From Butyricimonas sp. Marseille-P3923 (lineage in GTDB: Bacteria; Bacteroidota; Bacteroidia; Bacteroidales; Marinifilaceae): a DNA stretch of 64,000 bases. The DNA is taken from assembly GCF_900184685.1 (NCBI RefSeq), contig NZ_FXXL01000006.1, positions 744,001 through 808,000 on the forward strand, given 5' to 3'. Both the position numbers and the translations under genes were made by a program. A model generated the notes under the pieces. That model saw only the letters and a program-made list of their open reading frames with translations. It did no database searches and had not been told where the DNA came from. Positions 15,865-24,258 of the stretch are shown piece by piece. Each line of letters opens with the position of its first letter. The stretch's first letter is position 1.

Positions 15865-18567
15865 TTAGTGTGCCTCGTACCAACTTTTCCCGTACCCGGT
15901 ACCCACGGTCAAGGGAACCGCCAGACTCACCACGTGCTCCATGCAATCTATAACCAATTGCTTCAACTCCTCGATCTCCTCGCGGTGGCATTTAAAATTC
16001 AACTCGTCATGTACCTGCAATATCATCTTGGAACGCAACCCCCGCTCTTTGATTTTCTGATGAATACAAATCATAGCTTTCTTGATAATATCAGCCGCGG
16101 ACCCCTGTATCGGGGCATTCACGGCATTCCTCTCCGCTACTCCGCGTACCACGGCATTTCTGGAATTAATATCCCTCAAGTAACGGCGACGCCCCATGAT
16201 CGTTTCCACGTACCCTTGCTTGCGGGCTTTTTCCACGGATTCCTCCATGTAACGTTTCACCCCCGGGTACAAATTGAAATACCCGTCAATCAATTCTTTT
16301 CCCTCTTTTCGGGAGATTTTCAACCGTTCTGCCAATCCCCATGCCGAGATACCGTAAATAATCCCGAAGTTCGCCGTTTTAGCCCTCCGTCTCATCTCGG
16401 GAGTCACCTCGTTCAAGGGTACATGATATATTTTAGACGCCGTTTCCGCGTGAATATCCTCCCCGTTCAGGAAAGCATCAATCAGCCCGGGAGCCCCGCT
16501 CAAGTGAGCCATTAACCTTAATTCAACCTGCGAATAATCGGCAGAGAAAAAGCCATAATCGGGATCACCCGTGATGAACGCTTTCCGGATATTCCGTCCC
16601 TCTTCCGTCCGGATCGGGATATTCTGCAAATTCGGGTTCAAGCTGCTCAATCGTCCCGTGGCAGCCTCTGCCTGATTAAAATGCGTGTGGATTTTTCCGG
16701 TCCCCGGGTCTATGTAAGTAGGCAGAGCCTCGGCATAAGTCGTCAGTAACTTTTTCAATCCCCTGTAATTCAAAATATGCCCCACGATAGGATGAGCCTC
16801 TTCCAATTTCGAGAGCACTTGCTCGGAAGTACTGTACTGCCCCGTTTTTGTCTTTTTATTCCCGGGGTCTATATTCATCCGGTCAAACAATACCTCCCCG
16901 AGTTGTTTGGGTGAACTGATATTAAATTCCTCCCCCGCGATATCGTATATAATCTTTTCAGACTCCGCGATTTTCCCTTTCAATTCTTCCGACAATTCTT
17001 TTAATGCACCCTTGTCGATAGACACACCCTCGTACTCCATATCCGCCAACACCCCGACAAGCGGCATCTCCAACTCTTCAAACAATTTGTAGAGCCCGAC
17101 ATCCTTCAAAGCCTCCTCCAACTTACTCTTCAAGCGGAAAAGAATATCCGTTCTCTCCGCGTAATCCTTGTCTTTTTTGCTTCCTTCCTCCGGGAATAAA
17201 GACAATTGCGGGTTCTCGGTATTATCACCTTTAATCAAACGATAATTCAATAACTCCAAAGCCACCCGCTCCAACTCGTGCGAACTGTCCGGCTGCAACA
17301 CGTAATGCGCTATCTTGATATCGAAAATCCGGTTCTTTATCTCGATCCCTACCCTTCTCAACCAAATAATATCGTCTTTCACGTCATTGGAAATCAAAAT
17401 CTTCCCTTCATCCTCAAAAACCGGGGAGAGCGATCGTATCACCCGTTCCGCCTCCGCTTTCCCGGACGGAAGCCGTAAATAACAGGCACTATTCGACGCC
17501 GTGGAAAAACACAGGTAATCCGGGTAAGAATTATAAATTGTCCCGTCCCCGAAGATCGCATTCAACACGAATTCCGGGGCTTCTTTCAATGTCTGCAATA
17601 ACTCTTCCCGTTCCTCTTTCGTCGTCAATTCCCGGTATTCCACCTCTTCGGGATGTATCGTATCGACTAATTTCTCCTCGTGCTCTATCGCGAAAACTCG
17701 CTTCGCCAGAGAGAATAATTCCAATTCATTGAAAATCGGTTTTAAAACATCGTCTTTTATCTCGCCCAAGAATAAATCTGCAACATTCACGTCTGTCGGC
17801 ACTTCCGTGTTGATAGTTACCAGTTCTTTCGACAGGAACACGGTATTTTGACAACACAACAGACTCTCTTTCTGTTTTCCTTTCAATTCCTCGATATGCC
17901 GGTACACCCCCTCGATACTCCCGTATTTATAAATCAAGGTCGCCGCACTCTTCGGTCCTATACCGGCACATCCCGGCACGTTATCGGCAGTATCTCCCAT
18001 CAAACCAAGGATGTCTATCACCTGTTCCACCCGCTCTATCCCGAAATGGTCAAGCACCTCCGGGATACCCCACACTTCCGATTTATTCCCCGATCTTCCC
18101 GGTTTATACATGAAAACTTTCTCGCTCACCAACTGCGCGTAATCCTTATCCGGCGTGATCATATACACTTGAAAACCCTCCTTTTCCCCTCGTTTTGCCA
18201 AAGTTCCCACCACGTCATCCGCCTCGAATCCGTCCACGGTGACACAAGCTATCCCCAACCCCTCGATAATCTTTTTGATATAAGGAATAGACTTTTTCAG
18301 GTCCTCCGGCATGGGCGGACGCTGTGCCTTATACTGCGGGAACATCTCGTGACGGAATGTCGGTCCCTCCGGATCAAAAACAACAGCCAGATGTGTCGGC
18401 TTCTCCAACTCCAGAATTTCCAGCAAAAAATTAAAAAAACCGAAAGTAGCCGATGTATTTATTCCCGTGGTAGTAATCCGGGGATTGTTTATAAACGCGT
18501 AATACGAACGGTAAATCAGTGCAAAAGCATCCAGCAAGTATAATTTTTTCTCCTCGTTAGTCATCAT
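15865..18567 (-). CDS. polA: DNA polymerase I
   Basis: 900 residues, three domains. The 5' nuclease (1-~300) has YLLDAFALIYRSYYAF, VVFDPEGPTFRHEMFPQYKAQR, DGFEADDVVGTLA and MGDTADNVPGCAGIGPKSA. The middle exonuclease-like domain (~320-510) lacks the FDTET metal-binding motif of exo I: the equivalent segment reads FVLNAIFGDGTIYN. Asp residues resembling exo II (NDVKDDIIWL) and exo III (YAERTDILFRL) are still seen. Proofreading is therefore probably lost or weak. The polymerase domain is complete: motif A DYSQVELRLMAHLSG, O-helix RRRAKTANFGIIYGISAWGL and motif C LQVHDEL. The gene serves in Okazaki-fragment maturation and repair. Confidence 0.97.
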   Translation of the reverse strand: MMTNEEKKLYLLDAFALIYRSYYAFINNPRITTTGINTSATFGFFNFLLEILELEKPTHLAVVFDPEGPTFRHEMFPQYKAQRPPMPEDLKKSIPYIKKIIEGLGIACVTVDGFEADDVVGTLAKRGEKEGFQVYMITPDKDYAQLVSEKVFMYKPGRSGNKSEVWGIPEVLDHFGIERVEQVIDILGLMGDTADNVPGCAGIGPKSAATLIYKYGSIEGVYRHIEELKGKQKESLLCCQNTVFLSKELVTINTEVPTDVNVADLFLGEIKDDVLKPIFNELELFSLAKRVFAIEHEEKLVDTIHPEEVEYRELTTKEEREELLQTLKEAPEFVLNAIFGDGTIYNSYPDYLCFSTASNSACYLRLPSGKAEAERVIRSLSPVFEDEGKILISNDVKDDIIWLRRVGIEIKNRIFDIKIAHYVLQPDSSHELERVALELLNYRLIKGDNTENPQLSLFPEEGSKKDKDYAERTDILFRLKSKLEEALKDVGLYKLFEELEMPLVGVLADMEYEGVSIDKGALKELSEELKGKIAESEKIIYDIAGEEFNISSPKQLGEVLFDRMNIDPGNKKTKTGQYSTSEQVLSKLEEAHPIVGHILNYRGLKKLLTTYAEALPTYIDPGTGKIHTHFNQAEAATGRLSSLNPNLQNIPIRTEEGRNIRKAFITGDPDYGFFSADYSQVELRLMAHLSGAPGLIDAFLNGEDIHAETASKIYHVPLNEVTPEMRRRAKTANFGIIYGISAWGLAERLKISRKEGKELIDGYFNLYPGVKRYMEESVEKARKQGYVETIMGRRRYLRDINSRNAVVRGVAERNAVNAPIQGSAADIIKKAMICIHQKIKERGLRSKMILQVHDELNFKCHREEIEELKQLVIDCMEHVVSLAVPLTVGTGYGKSWYEAH

Positions 18568-18591
18568 CTTTCCTTTTCAAATTATTTCTTA

Positions 18592-18599
18592 CAAAGTTA
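18592..18599 (-). promoter_or_regulatory. -7 element of the polA promoter
   Basis: TAACTTTG on the minus strand matches TAnnTTTG exactly and lies 25 bp before the polA start. No clear TTTG is seen at the expected upstream spacing, so support is moderate. Confidence 0.4.
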
Positions 18600-18907
18600 G
18601 CCTTTTTCTTTTACACGGATAGCTACTTTGAAAAAAAGACATCAAAATTACGCGTTTCGCGTAATATCAAAGTCTACAGCCCTCCCTACAAACGCACACT
18701 CCATGATAGTTCCGACTGTCGTGGAGTCTTTCATCCAAAATCCATGACAATCGTGTCAAAATATTTTTTGCTGTTATCCTCCCTTTCTCGAGATGAGGTT
18801 TCGGTATATTCAGTTATTTTACTATAACAAATAATGAATATACCATGTACTTTTATATTATCAAATTTTATTCAATTTCAATTAAAATACTATTATTTTA
18901 CCTTTGA

Positions 18908-18951
18908 AATAGGAGTTGAATAGGAGATGAATGGGAGATGAATAGGAGTTG
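18908..18951. repeat. Four 11-bp tandem repeats (AATAGGAGATG type)
   Basis: Four consecutive 11-mers: AATAGGAGTTG, AATAGGAGATG, AATGGGAGATG, AATAGGAGTTG. The period equals about one helical turn, so the copies present the same face of the DNA. It lies about 200 bp upstream of aroG. It could be an array of protein-binding half-sites or simple slipped-strand repetition. Confidence 0.75.
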
Positions 18952-19070
18952 ATATAAATTAAGTATAAAGTAGATACCTTATATTTATATATTATTTAAC
19001 TTATCTTATCCTAAATTCAAGAGAAAAAAGGAGGTAATTTTTCCTTCAATTCTATTTTGATGTGGTTGCC

Positions 19071-19151
19071 ATGTCTAAAATCCGAAATAACGTTCCTCTT
19101 TTAAAAGAAAAGAATATCTTTGAACTCGCAAACAAAGAAAGAAAAGATTAA
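19071..19151 (+). CDS. Possible 26-codon leader ORF abutting aroG
   Basis: ATG at 19071 reads MSKIRNNVPLLKEKNIFELA and continues to NKERKD, with the TAA at 19149-19151 immediately followed by the aroG ATG at 19152. Such direct abutment would allow translational coupling. The peptide has a single Phe and no Trp or Tyr run, so it is not a classical attenuator peptide. It may be a chance frame, and confidence is accordingly low. Confidence 0.2.
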   Translation: MSKIRNNVPLLKEKNIFELANKERKD

Positions 19152-20270
19152 ATGACCTATCAATTGGATATACAACCTTGTCCGGAATGGAATTTGTTCA
19201 CGCGATTACAGCGTCCGCTAGTCATTGCCGGACCTTGTAGCGCGGAAAGTGAAGAACAACTTTTTGAAACAGCAACCCTATTGAAAAACAACGGGATAGA
19301 AGTCCTGCGTGCCGGCATATGGAAACCGCGTACCCGCCCGAATTGTTTCGAGGGAATCGGAATGAAAGGATTACCTTGGTTACAGCATATCCAAAAAACT
19401 TTAGGGTTGAAGATATCCACCGAAGTTGCCAACGCCCACCATGTCGAGGCCGCTTTGAAACACGACATAGATATGCTTTGGATAGGGGCACGCTCGACCG
19501 CTAATCCATTTGCCGTTCAAGAGATTGCCGAAGCTCTTCGAGGTGTGGATATTCCCGTTTTCGTCAAAAATCCCGTCAACCCGGATATAGAACTTTGGAT
19601 TGGGGCTTTTGAACGCCTTTATTTGCGCGGGATCAAAAAAATGGGAGCCATACACCGCGGCTTTTCTTCCTACAATAGCGCTCGCTATCGCAATACACCA
19701 CAGTGGCAAATCCCTATCGAGTTAAAGCGACGCGTTAAACAATTGCCCCTCTTTTGTGATCCCAGTCACATCGGCGGGCACCGGGAATACATTCAAGAGA
19801 TATCTCAAAAAGCCATGGATCTCGGTTTCGATGGTCTGATTGTGGAATCGCACGTTCATCCGGATTGCGCGCTAAGTGATGCAGCACAACAAATTACCCC
19901 GGTACAATTAAAGGAAATTCTAGAGCATCTGGTTATCCGGGAAGCACACCCGAACAACTCTGCCAATCATTTAATCATCGAGGAACTCCGGGAAAAAATA
20001 GATACCCTTGACTCTTCCATCATGGAAGCCCTCACGAATCGCATGAAAATTATCGAGGAAATCGGTCTTTACAAAAAGGAAAACAACATCACCATTCTCC
20101 AACCCGACCGCTGGGAAAGCATTCTCTCCCGCGTCACGGAAGAAGCACGTGAAAATAATCTCCCCGTGGAACTCGTGGAACGGGTGTTCAAAGCCATTCA
20201 CCAAGCTTCTATCGACCGACAAACGGATATCATGAATAGAGGAGTGTCGAGACACACCTCTAGTTTATAA
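19152..20270 (+). CDS. aroG: Bifunctional DAHP synthase / chorismate mutase
   Basis: 372 residues. Residues 1-~265 form a 3-deoxy-7-phosphoheptulonate synthase of the KDSA-related type: LVIAGPCSAESEEQLFETA, LRAGIWKPRTRPNCFEG, ISTEVANAHHVEAAL, FVKNPVNPD, FCDPSHIGGHREYI and DGLIVESHVHPD (metal and phosphate ligands). Residues ~275-365 are an AroQ chorismate mutase: LREKIDTLDSSIMEAL, IGLYKKENNITILQPDRW, ELVERVFKAIHQASI. The fusion couples the first and the branch-point steps of phenylalanine/tyrosine synthesis and usually permits feedback through the mutase domain. It stands alone, away from pheA/tyrA. The final GVSRHTSSL is encoded by the terminal palindrome of a dispersed repeat, so the natural C-terminus has been replaced or extended. 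Confidence 0.95.
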   Translation: MTYQLDIQPCPEWNLFTRLQRPLVIAGPCSAESEEQLFETATLLKNNGIEVLRAGIWKPRTRPNCFEGIGMKGLPWLQHIQKTLGLKISTEVANAHHVEAALKHDIDMLWIGARSTANPFAVQEIAEALRGVDIPVFVKNPVNPDIELWIGAFERLYLRGIKKMGAIHRGFSSYNSARYRNTPQWQIPIELKRRVKQLPLFCDPSHIGGHREYIQEISQKAMDLGFDGLIVESHVHPDCALSDAAQQITPVQLKEILEHLVIREAHPNNSANHLIIEELREKIDTLDSSIMEALTNRMKIIEEIGLYKKENNITILQPDRWESILSRVTEEARENNLPVELVERVFKAIHQASIDRQTDIMNRGVSRHTSSL

Positions 20271-20416
20271 AGTTCATAAAGTTGAGCCTTCGGCTCCTAA
20301 AGTTTATAAAGTTAATTAACAGTATATCAACATTTATGCATTTATCAAATAAACTTTACGAACTTTATGAACTTTATAAACCTTATGAACTAGAGGGTGT
20401 GCCTCGACACACCCTC
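20239..20416. repeat. 178-bp composite palindromic repeat (left flank of the 25-kb block)
   Basis: Order: terminal hairpin GAGGAGTGTC/GACACACCTC (20239-20260), AT-rich units AGTTTATAAAGTTCATAAAGTT, small hairpin GAGCC-TTC-GGCTC (20284-20296), one more unit, about 45 bp of spacer, complementary units ACTTTACGAACTTTATGAAC, and terminal hairpin GAGGGTGTG...CACACCCTC (20393-20416). The same order and orientation recur at 45362-45556. It begins inside the last codons of aroG and lies at the end of operon B on the other strand, where its hairpins may terminate both transcripts. Confidence 0.8.
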
Positions 20417-20456
20417 CGTTCACATAACAAATTGATCAGAAGAAGCCTTTCTGAGA

Positions 20457-21557
20457 TTATCTGAATTTTTCAAAGTATGGTTCAAGTCTTTTTTTCATGC
20501 TCTCGGAAGAAGCGAAATACCCGTTAATCCTCGTTTCCAAAGCCAATACCTTCGCATTATCCACTTTCTCCCCACTCACGTTTACGAAATCCAAGGCAGA
20601 CAAAATCACCCACAAATCGAAGTTCCATTTCGTGTTTTCCTGCTTATTCAAGCCGGAGTCCATGCAAGAAATAATGCACTTTGAATCTTGAGCGGCACAA
20701 GCCTCCAATAATTTCAATTTATTCTGCAATCTCTTGTCCGGAGTCCAACTGCAAGAAGCCCATTCTTTAGAAATTTGACCGAATAATTTCTTCATGCCAT
20801 TCTCATCTTTTACCGTTTTCTTTTGAATGGCTTCATTTATAGTCTTATTGTAATTATCCGCCAAATATTTGTCCAATTTTTCCAATCCCACACTCTCTTT
20901 CAATTTGGAGAAGTTGTTCAATACAAAATTAAAATCGGCTGAGCCATAAGGCGTCCCTTCTATCAAAAACCAATAGTCGGCTTTCAACTTGTCGCTATCG
21001 ACAACTTGCTTTTTCAATTCTTCCAAAATCGTGTTCGCTTTTGCCTGTTCCCCGGCACAAATAAGTACCCAATAGTAAGTCAATAACTGATCTTTCGTGA
21101 TCGCACCCTTGTCGTACTGCTTATTCAAGTAATCAAAAGAGGTTTCTTCGTTCAAACCTCTTTCTACCCAAGCGATAAAAGATTTCAACGAGCCTGCCCC
21201 GCCTATCTTGTGTTGAATACTGCCATCGGGACGGAATATAAAAAATGTCGGGAAACTCTTCACGTTAAATTGTTTTGCCAATTCAATCCCTTCTCCTTTT
21301 TCCATATCATATTTCACGCTCACGAACCGGGGATTAAAAAAATCTCCCGCTTCCTTCGTCACAAAAACCGTGTTCAACATTCTCTTGCATGGAGCACACC
21401 ACGAGGTGTAGCAATCCATAAACACGAGTTTATTCTCCGCTTTTGCCTTAGCCAACGCTTCTTTAAACGTTAGTTCCTCGAACTTAACCCCTTCTTGGGC
21501 ATTTGCCGTGATGCCCAACGACATCACGACAAATAACAACATTATGATCCTTTTCAT
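20457..21557 (-). CDS. Secreted thioredoxin-fold protein
   Basis: 366 residues with signal peptide MKRIIMLLFVVMSLGITANA. The thioredoxin domain (about 25-135) opens with VKFEELTFKEALAKAKAENK and carries the redox site CYTSWCAPCKRM near residue 54, followed by SVKYDMEKGEG and the cis-Pro strand VKSFPTFFIFRPDGS. The remaining ~230 residues are helical, without cysteine pairs in a CxxC arrangement; the family is not recognised. It is the last of eight genes in operon B and begins 7 bp after the metalloprotease stop. A periplasmic disulfide reductase or isomerase serving the metalloprotease or its substrate is the natural reading, but the target is unknown. Confidence 0.88.
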   Translation of the reverse strand: MKRIIMLLFVVMSLGITANAQEGVKFEELTFKEALAKAKAENKLVFMDCYTSWCAPCKRMLNTVFVTKEAGDFFNPRFVSVKYDMEKGEGIELAKQFNVKSFPTFFIFRPDGSIQHKIGGAGSLKSFIAWVERGLNEETSFDYLNKQYDKGAITKDQLLTYYWVLICAGEQAKANTILEELKKQVVDSDKLKADYWFLIEGTPYGSADFNFVLNNFSKLKESVGLEKLDKYLADNYNKTINEAIQKKTVKDENGMKKLFGQISKEWASCSWTPDKRLQNKLKLLEACAAQDSKCIISCMDSGLNKQENTKWNFDLWVILSALDFVNVSGEKVDNAKVLALETRINGYFASSESMKKRLEPYFEKFR

Positions 21558-21563
21558 ATTATA

Positions 21564-24230
21564 CTAGATTTTTATACCCTCTGTCATTTGCATCAACATA
21601 AATAACATGGCTTGATAGTGCTGCTTGGAAGCCTGATCCGGGGCATCCATCGCTCTGCTCATCAATAAGGTTCTCAATTTCAAACCGATTCCACAACAGT
21701 TGGCTACAGTTTCATCGATAAGAGAGGTGTTCACCGGACGTTGCCAACCGTAGCCGTATCCTAAACCGAAGCTGTTCAGTATTTCACGATCTTTCTCGTC
21801 GTAAGCAGATTCTTGTCCCGATTCCACCACCATCATTTCATCCAACCCGTACAATTTCATTTCGTCTAAAGAAGGAGTTCCCGCCTCACTCGTGATCCCT
21901 CCTAAAAGTCCTGCCAGACCGGGTGACGGTTTCAACAATTGTTTCATGAAGGCCAACATGCCATTTTGCATAATCTTATCGACTTGAGTCACTTCCCGGT
22001 TAGAAATCGCACTCTCCCATACCCCGTTGTACAAATCATCGAAATAGGCTTGCAACGTGTACGGGTTTTTAGAGATATGCGATGACAACACGACATTCCG
22101 GCTCGCGTTGAACAACGCCATGACTGCCATATTTTGAAGGCGTGCAGAAGTTGCCACATCCAAGCCGAATTTTTCCGTCACCTCTTTGTTATCCAACCAA
22201 TCGCAATCATTCAATTGCTTCAATACCCATTTCAAAGAAGCCTGTTGTTTCTCGCGGCTAACCGGCTCTACCCGTTTCCCGGAAGTACCGTCTTTCACAT
22301 CCGTCAAATAAATGCCACCGACATTATAAACCACGTTCATCAAGTAACGGGCATACTGGTTGGCAATATTCTGGTACAACGCTCTCCGGTGAGTAGCCTC
22401 CGGGTCATCCTTGATCCATTCGTTCAAATGGTTCATAATATATTTCAGATTCTTAATCCCGTATTCACCCGCTTTCATCGGATCGTCACCCAAATCTTCC
22501 TCCAATGCCGAAGGATCTACGCGGAAAGCCACCTGTTGTTTGCGGAAACGGTAAATCGGATCCCCGACTTTCTCGTCTACCCAACCTTCCAGTATTTTAA
22601 ATTCTTCCTTCGAATTTTTTGCCCCGGGGAAATACGTGTACAACCATTTAATAGCAAATTCGTCGTACGGACCTAAATCCGGCGGAGTCAATTTCACCCC
22701 TTTGTCCCCGGGCTGAGCCACGTAATTAAACCGGGCGTAATCCATGATAGAAGGCGTAGTTCCATATTTTCGAGTGAAACTTGCCGAGCGCAAAGAGTCC
22801 ACCGGGTAAGTACTGGAAGCTCCCATGTTGTGCATCAATCCCAGCGTGTGTCCGATTTCGTGAGCCACCACGTAAGTAATTGACTCGTCCATCACGTCCT
22901 TCGGCATCTTTTTAGCCCGCACGCGAGGATCCACTTGTGCCGTTTGAACAAAACGCCAATGATTAATCAACTTAACTATATCGTTGTAAATAATCACCGA
23001 AGCGGTCATAATTTCACCCGTCACCGGATCAACCCAAGAGGGTCCCATGGCATTCTGCGTGTTCGAGGGAATATACCGTATGCAAGAATATTTCAAGTTG
23101 TCGGGATCAAAATTCGGGTCATTTTTCGGGAAATCATGTACTTGCATTACATTTTTAAAGCCAATTTTCTCGAAGGCCTGATTCCAGCGCAAAACGGCTT
23201 TCTTGATCGGTTCTTTCCACGACTCGGGAAAAGCATCATCAACGTACCACACGATCGGTTTCACGGGTTCTACCAATTTGCCTTTTTTGTAAGCCTCCGG
23301 GTCCTTGGGTTCTAATCTCCAACGATTCACGAGAGAATAATTGAGTAATTGGTCCTCGGCTTCCGTGATACAATGTTTTCCTGTTTGGAAAATACCTAAC
23401 CTGAAATCCGGGTATCTCGGACGCATTCTCTTTTCCGGTAACAATAACAACGAGCGGGTAGCTTTTACCGACAACGGAGCATTATTTACCAGAGTGGAAC
23501 GCCCTCTCTTTACCGTCACGTTATAAGCATACCACGTGGAGACCATAACGTTATCCTCGAATGCTTTTATCTCATCCAATTTTGTTCCCTCCTTTAAAGG
23601 CGACGCGCTAATCGTAATTTGTCCCCCGCCTTGGTTTACCGGTGATAAATCCGACTCGTTGCCCGTGAACAAGGAAGTCACGTTGATCACCACGGCGGAA
23701 CGGTCTTTATTGAATGCCTCCACCTTGTAGGCTTTCAGCATCGGGTCTATAAAATTCCTTTGCTTCAACAATTCCCCGCGCTCTTTATCTACCTGTAAAT
23801 CCAACGCCGCGTTGACACTGCGCATGTACACGGTAGTATCTTTTTCAAAGGTAAATTTAATATGCCGGGGTGTGTTGGTCTTGAAACCGTTCGTGCAGAA
23901 CATCGGGTTACTGGATTCCGATGCCGTGGACCCTAACAACATCTCGCGCCCCATGTATTTCAACGGAATCTCCATGTACAATTTATCGTCCACTTTATGC
24001 AAGGTCATGAAACCTCCCTTCGTGGCAACATGCCCCTTGGTTTTGAACAATTTATCATACTTGCTTACCGGCTTTGCCTTAGGCTTATCCGGCGTTTTTT
24101 TTGTCGATACCGCTTCAACCTTGCCCTTTTTTTTCTCCTTCTCATTTTTCGATTGTCCGGCACCCGACGTCACCTCACAAAAAGAGAACAAAAGCAAAGA
24201 CACCAATAAAAATACAATACTCTTTTTCAT
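21564..24230 (-). CDS. Secreted zinc-dependent metalloprotease (DUF5117/DUF5118 type)
   Basis: 888 residues with a signal sequence (SIVFLLVSLLLFSF) and a Lys-rich linker to residue ~60. A DUF5118-like strand (YDKLFKTKGHVATKGGFMTLH) and a large DUF5117-like beta domain follow. The zincin core has WYVDDAFPESWKEPIKKAVLRWNQAFEKIGF read as typical peptidase lead-in, then HEIGHTLGLMHNMGAS (HExxHxxGxxH, near residue 460) with a Met-turn SIMDYARFNY. The catalytic residues are intact. A helical C-terminal region of about 300 residues completes the family pattern. It is probably periplasmic or surface exposed. It lies in operon B between the exporter permeases and a thioredoxin. Confidence 0.9.
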   Translation of the reverse strand: MKKSIVFLLVSLLLFSFCEVTSGAGQSKNEKEKKKGKVEAVSTKKTPDKPKAKPVSKYDKLFKTKGHVATKGGFMTLHKVDDKLYMEIPLKYMGREMLLGSTASESSNPMFCTNGFKTNTPRHIKFTFEKDTTVYMRSVNAALDLQVDKERGELLKQRNFIDPMLKAYKVEAFNKDRSAVVINVTSLFTGNESDLSPVNQGGGQITISASPLKEGTKLDEIKAFEDNVMVSTWYAYNVTVKRGRSTLVNNAPLSVKATRSLLLLPEKRMRPRYPDFRLGIFQTGKHCITEAEDQLLNYSLVNRWRLEPKDPEAYKKGKLVEPVKPIVWYVDDAFPESWKEPIKKAVLRWNQAFEKIGFKNVMQVHDFPKNDPNFDPDNLKYSCIRYIPSNTQNAMGPSWVDPVTGEIMTASVIIYNDIVKLINHWRFVQTAQVDPRVRAKKMPKDVMDESITYVVAHEIGHTLGLMHNMGASSTYPVDSLRSASFTRKYGTTPSIMDYARFNYVAQPGDKGVKLTPPDLGPYDEFAIKWLYTYFPGAKNSKEEFKILEGWVDEKVGDPIYRFRKQQVAFRVDPSALEEDLGDDPMKAGEYGIKNLKYIMNHLNEWIKDDPEATHRRALYQNIANQYARYLMNVVYNVGGIYLTDVKDGTSGKRVEPVSREKQQASLKWVLKQLNDCDWLDNKEVTEKFGLDVATSARLQNMAVMALFNASRNVVLSSHISKNPYTLQAYFDDLYNGVWESAISNREVTQVDKIMQNGMLAFMKQLLKPSPGLAGLLGGITSEAGTPSLDEMKLYGLDEMMVVESGQESAYDEKDREILNSFGLGYGYGWQRPVNTSLIDETVANCCGIGLKLRTLLMSRAMDAPDQASKQHYQAMLFMLMQMTEGIKI

Positions 24231-24258
24231 ACATACAATATTTAAACATTACAAATAT

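Larger units (their letters stand above)
18600..19151. other. Gene-poor intergenic region between polA and aroG
   Basis: About 550 bp without a convincing gene. It contains a 12-bp stem with a 4-nt loop at 18699-18726 (CTCCATGATAGT against ACTGTCGTGGAG, two G-U pairs in one orientation), an AT-rich imperfect hairpin at 18804-18843 (GTATATTCAGTTATTT against AAATAATGAATATAC), a 4 x 11-bp tandem repeat at 18908-18951, and a possible 26-codon ORF abutting aroG. The length and structure upstream of the first enzyme of aromatic amino acid synthesis suggest a leader or regulatory region. No known riboswitch or T-box core was recognised. Confidence 0.55.

Noticed and set aside
18600-19151. T-box, Trp attenuator or known riboswitch before aroG
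   Set aside because: No T-box consensus, no run of Phe/Tyr/Trp codons in the short ORF, and no recognised aptamer core.
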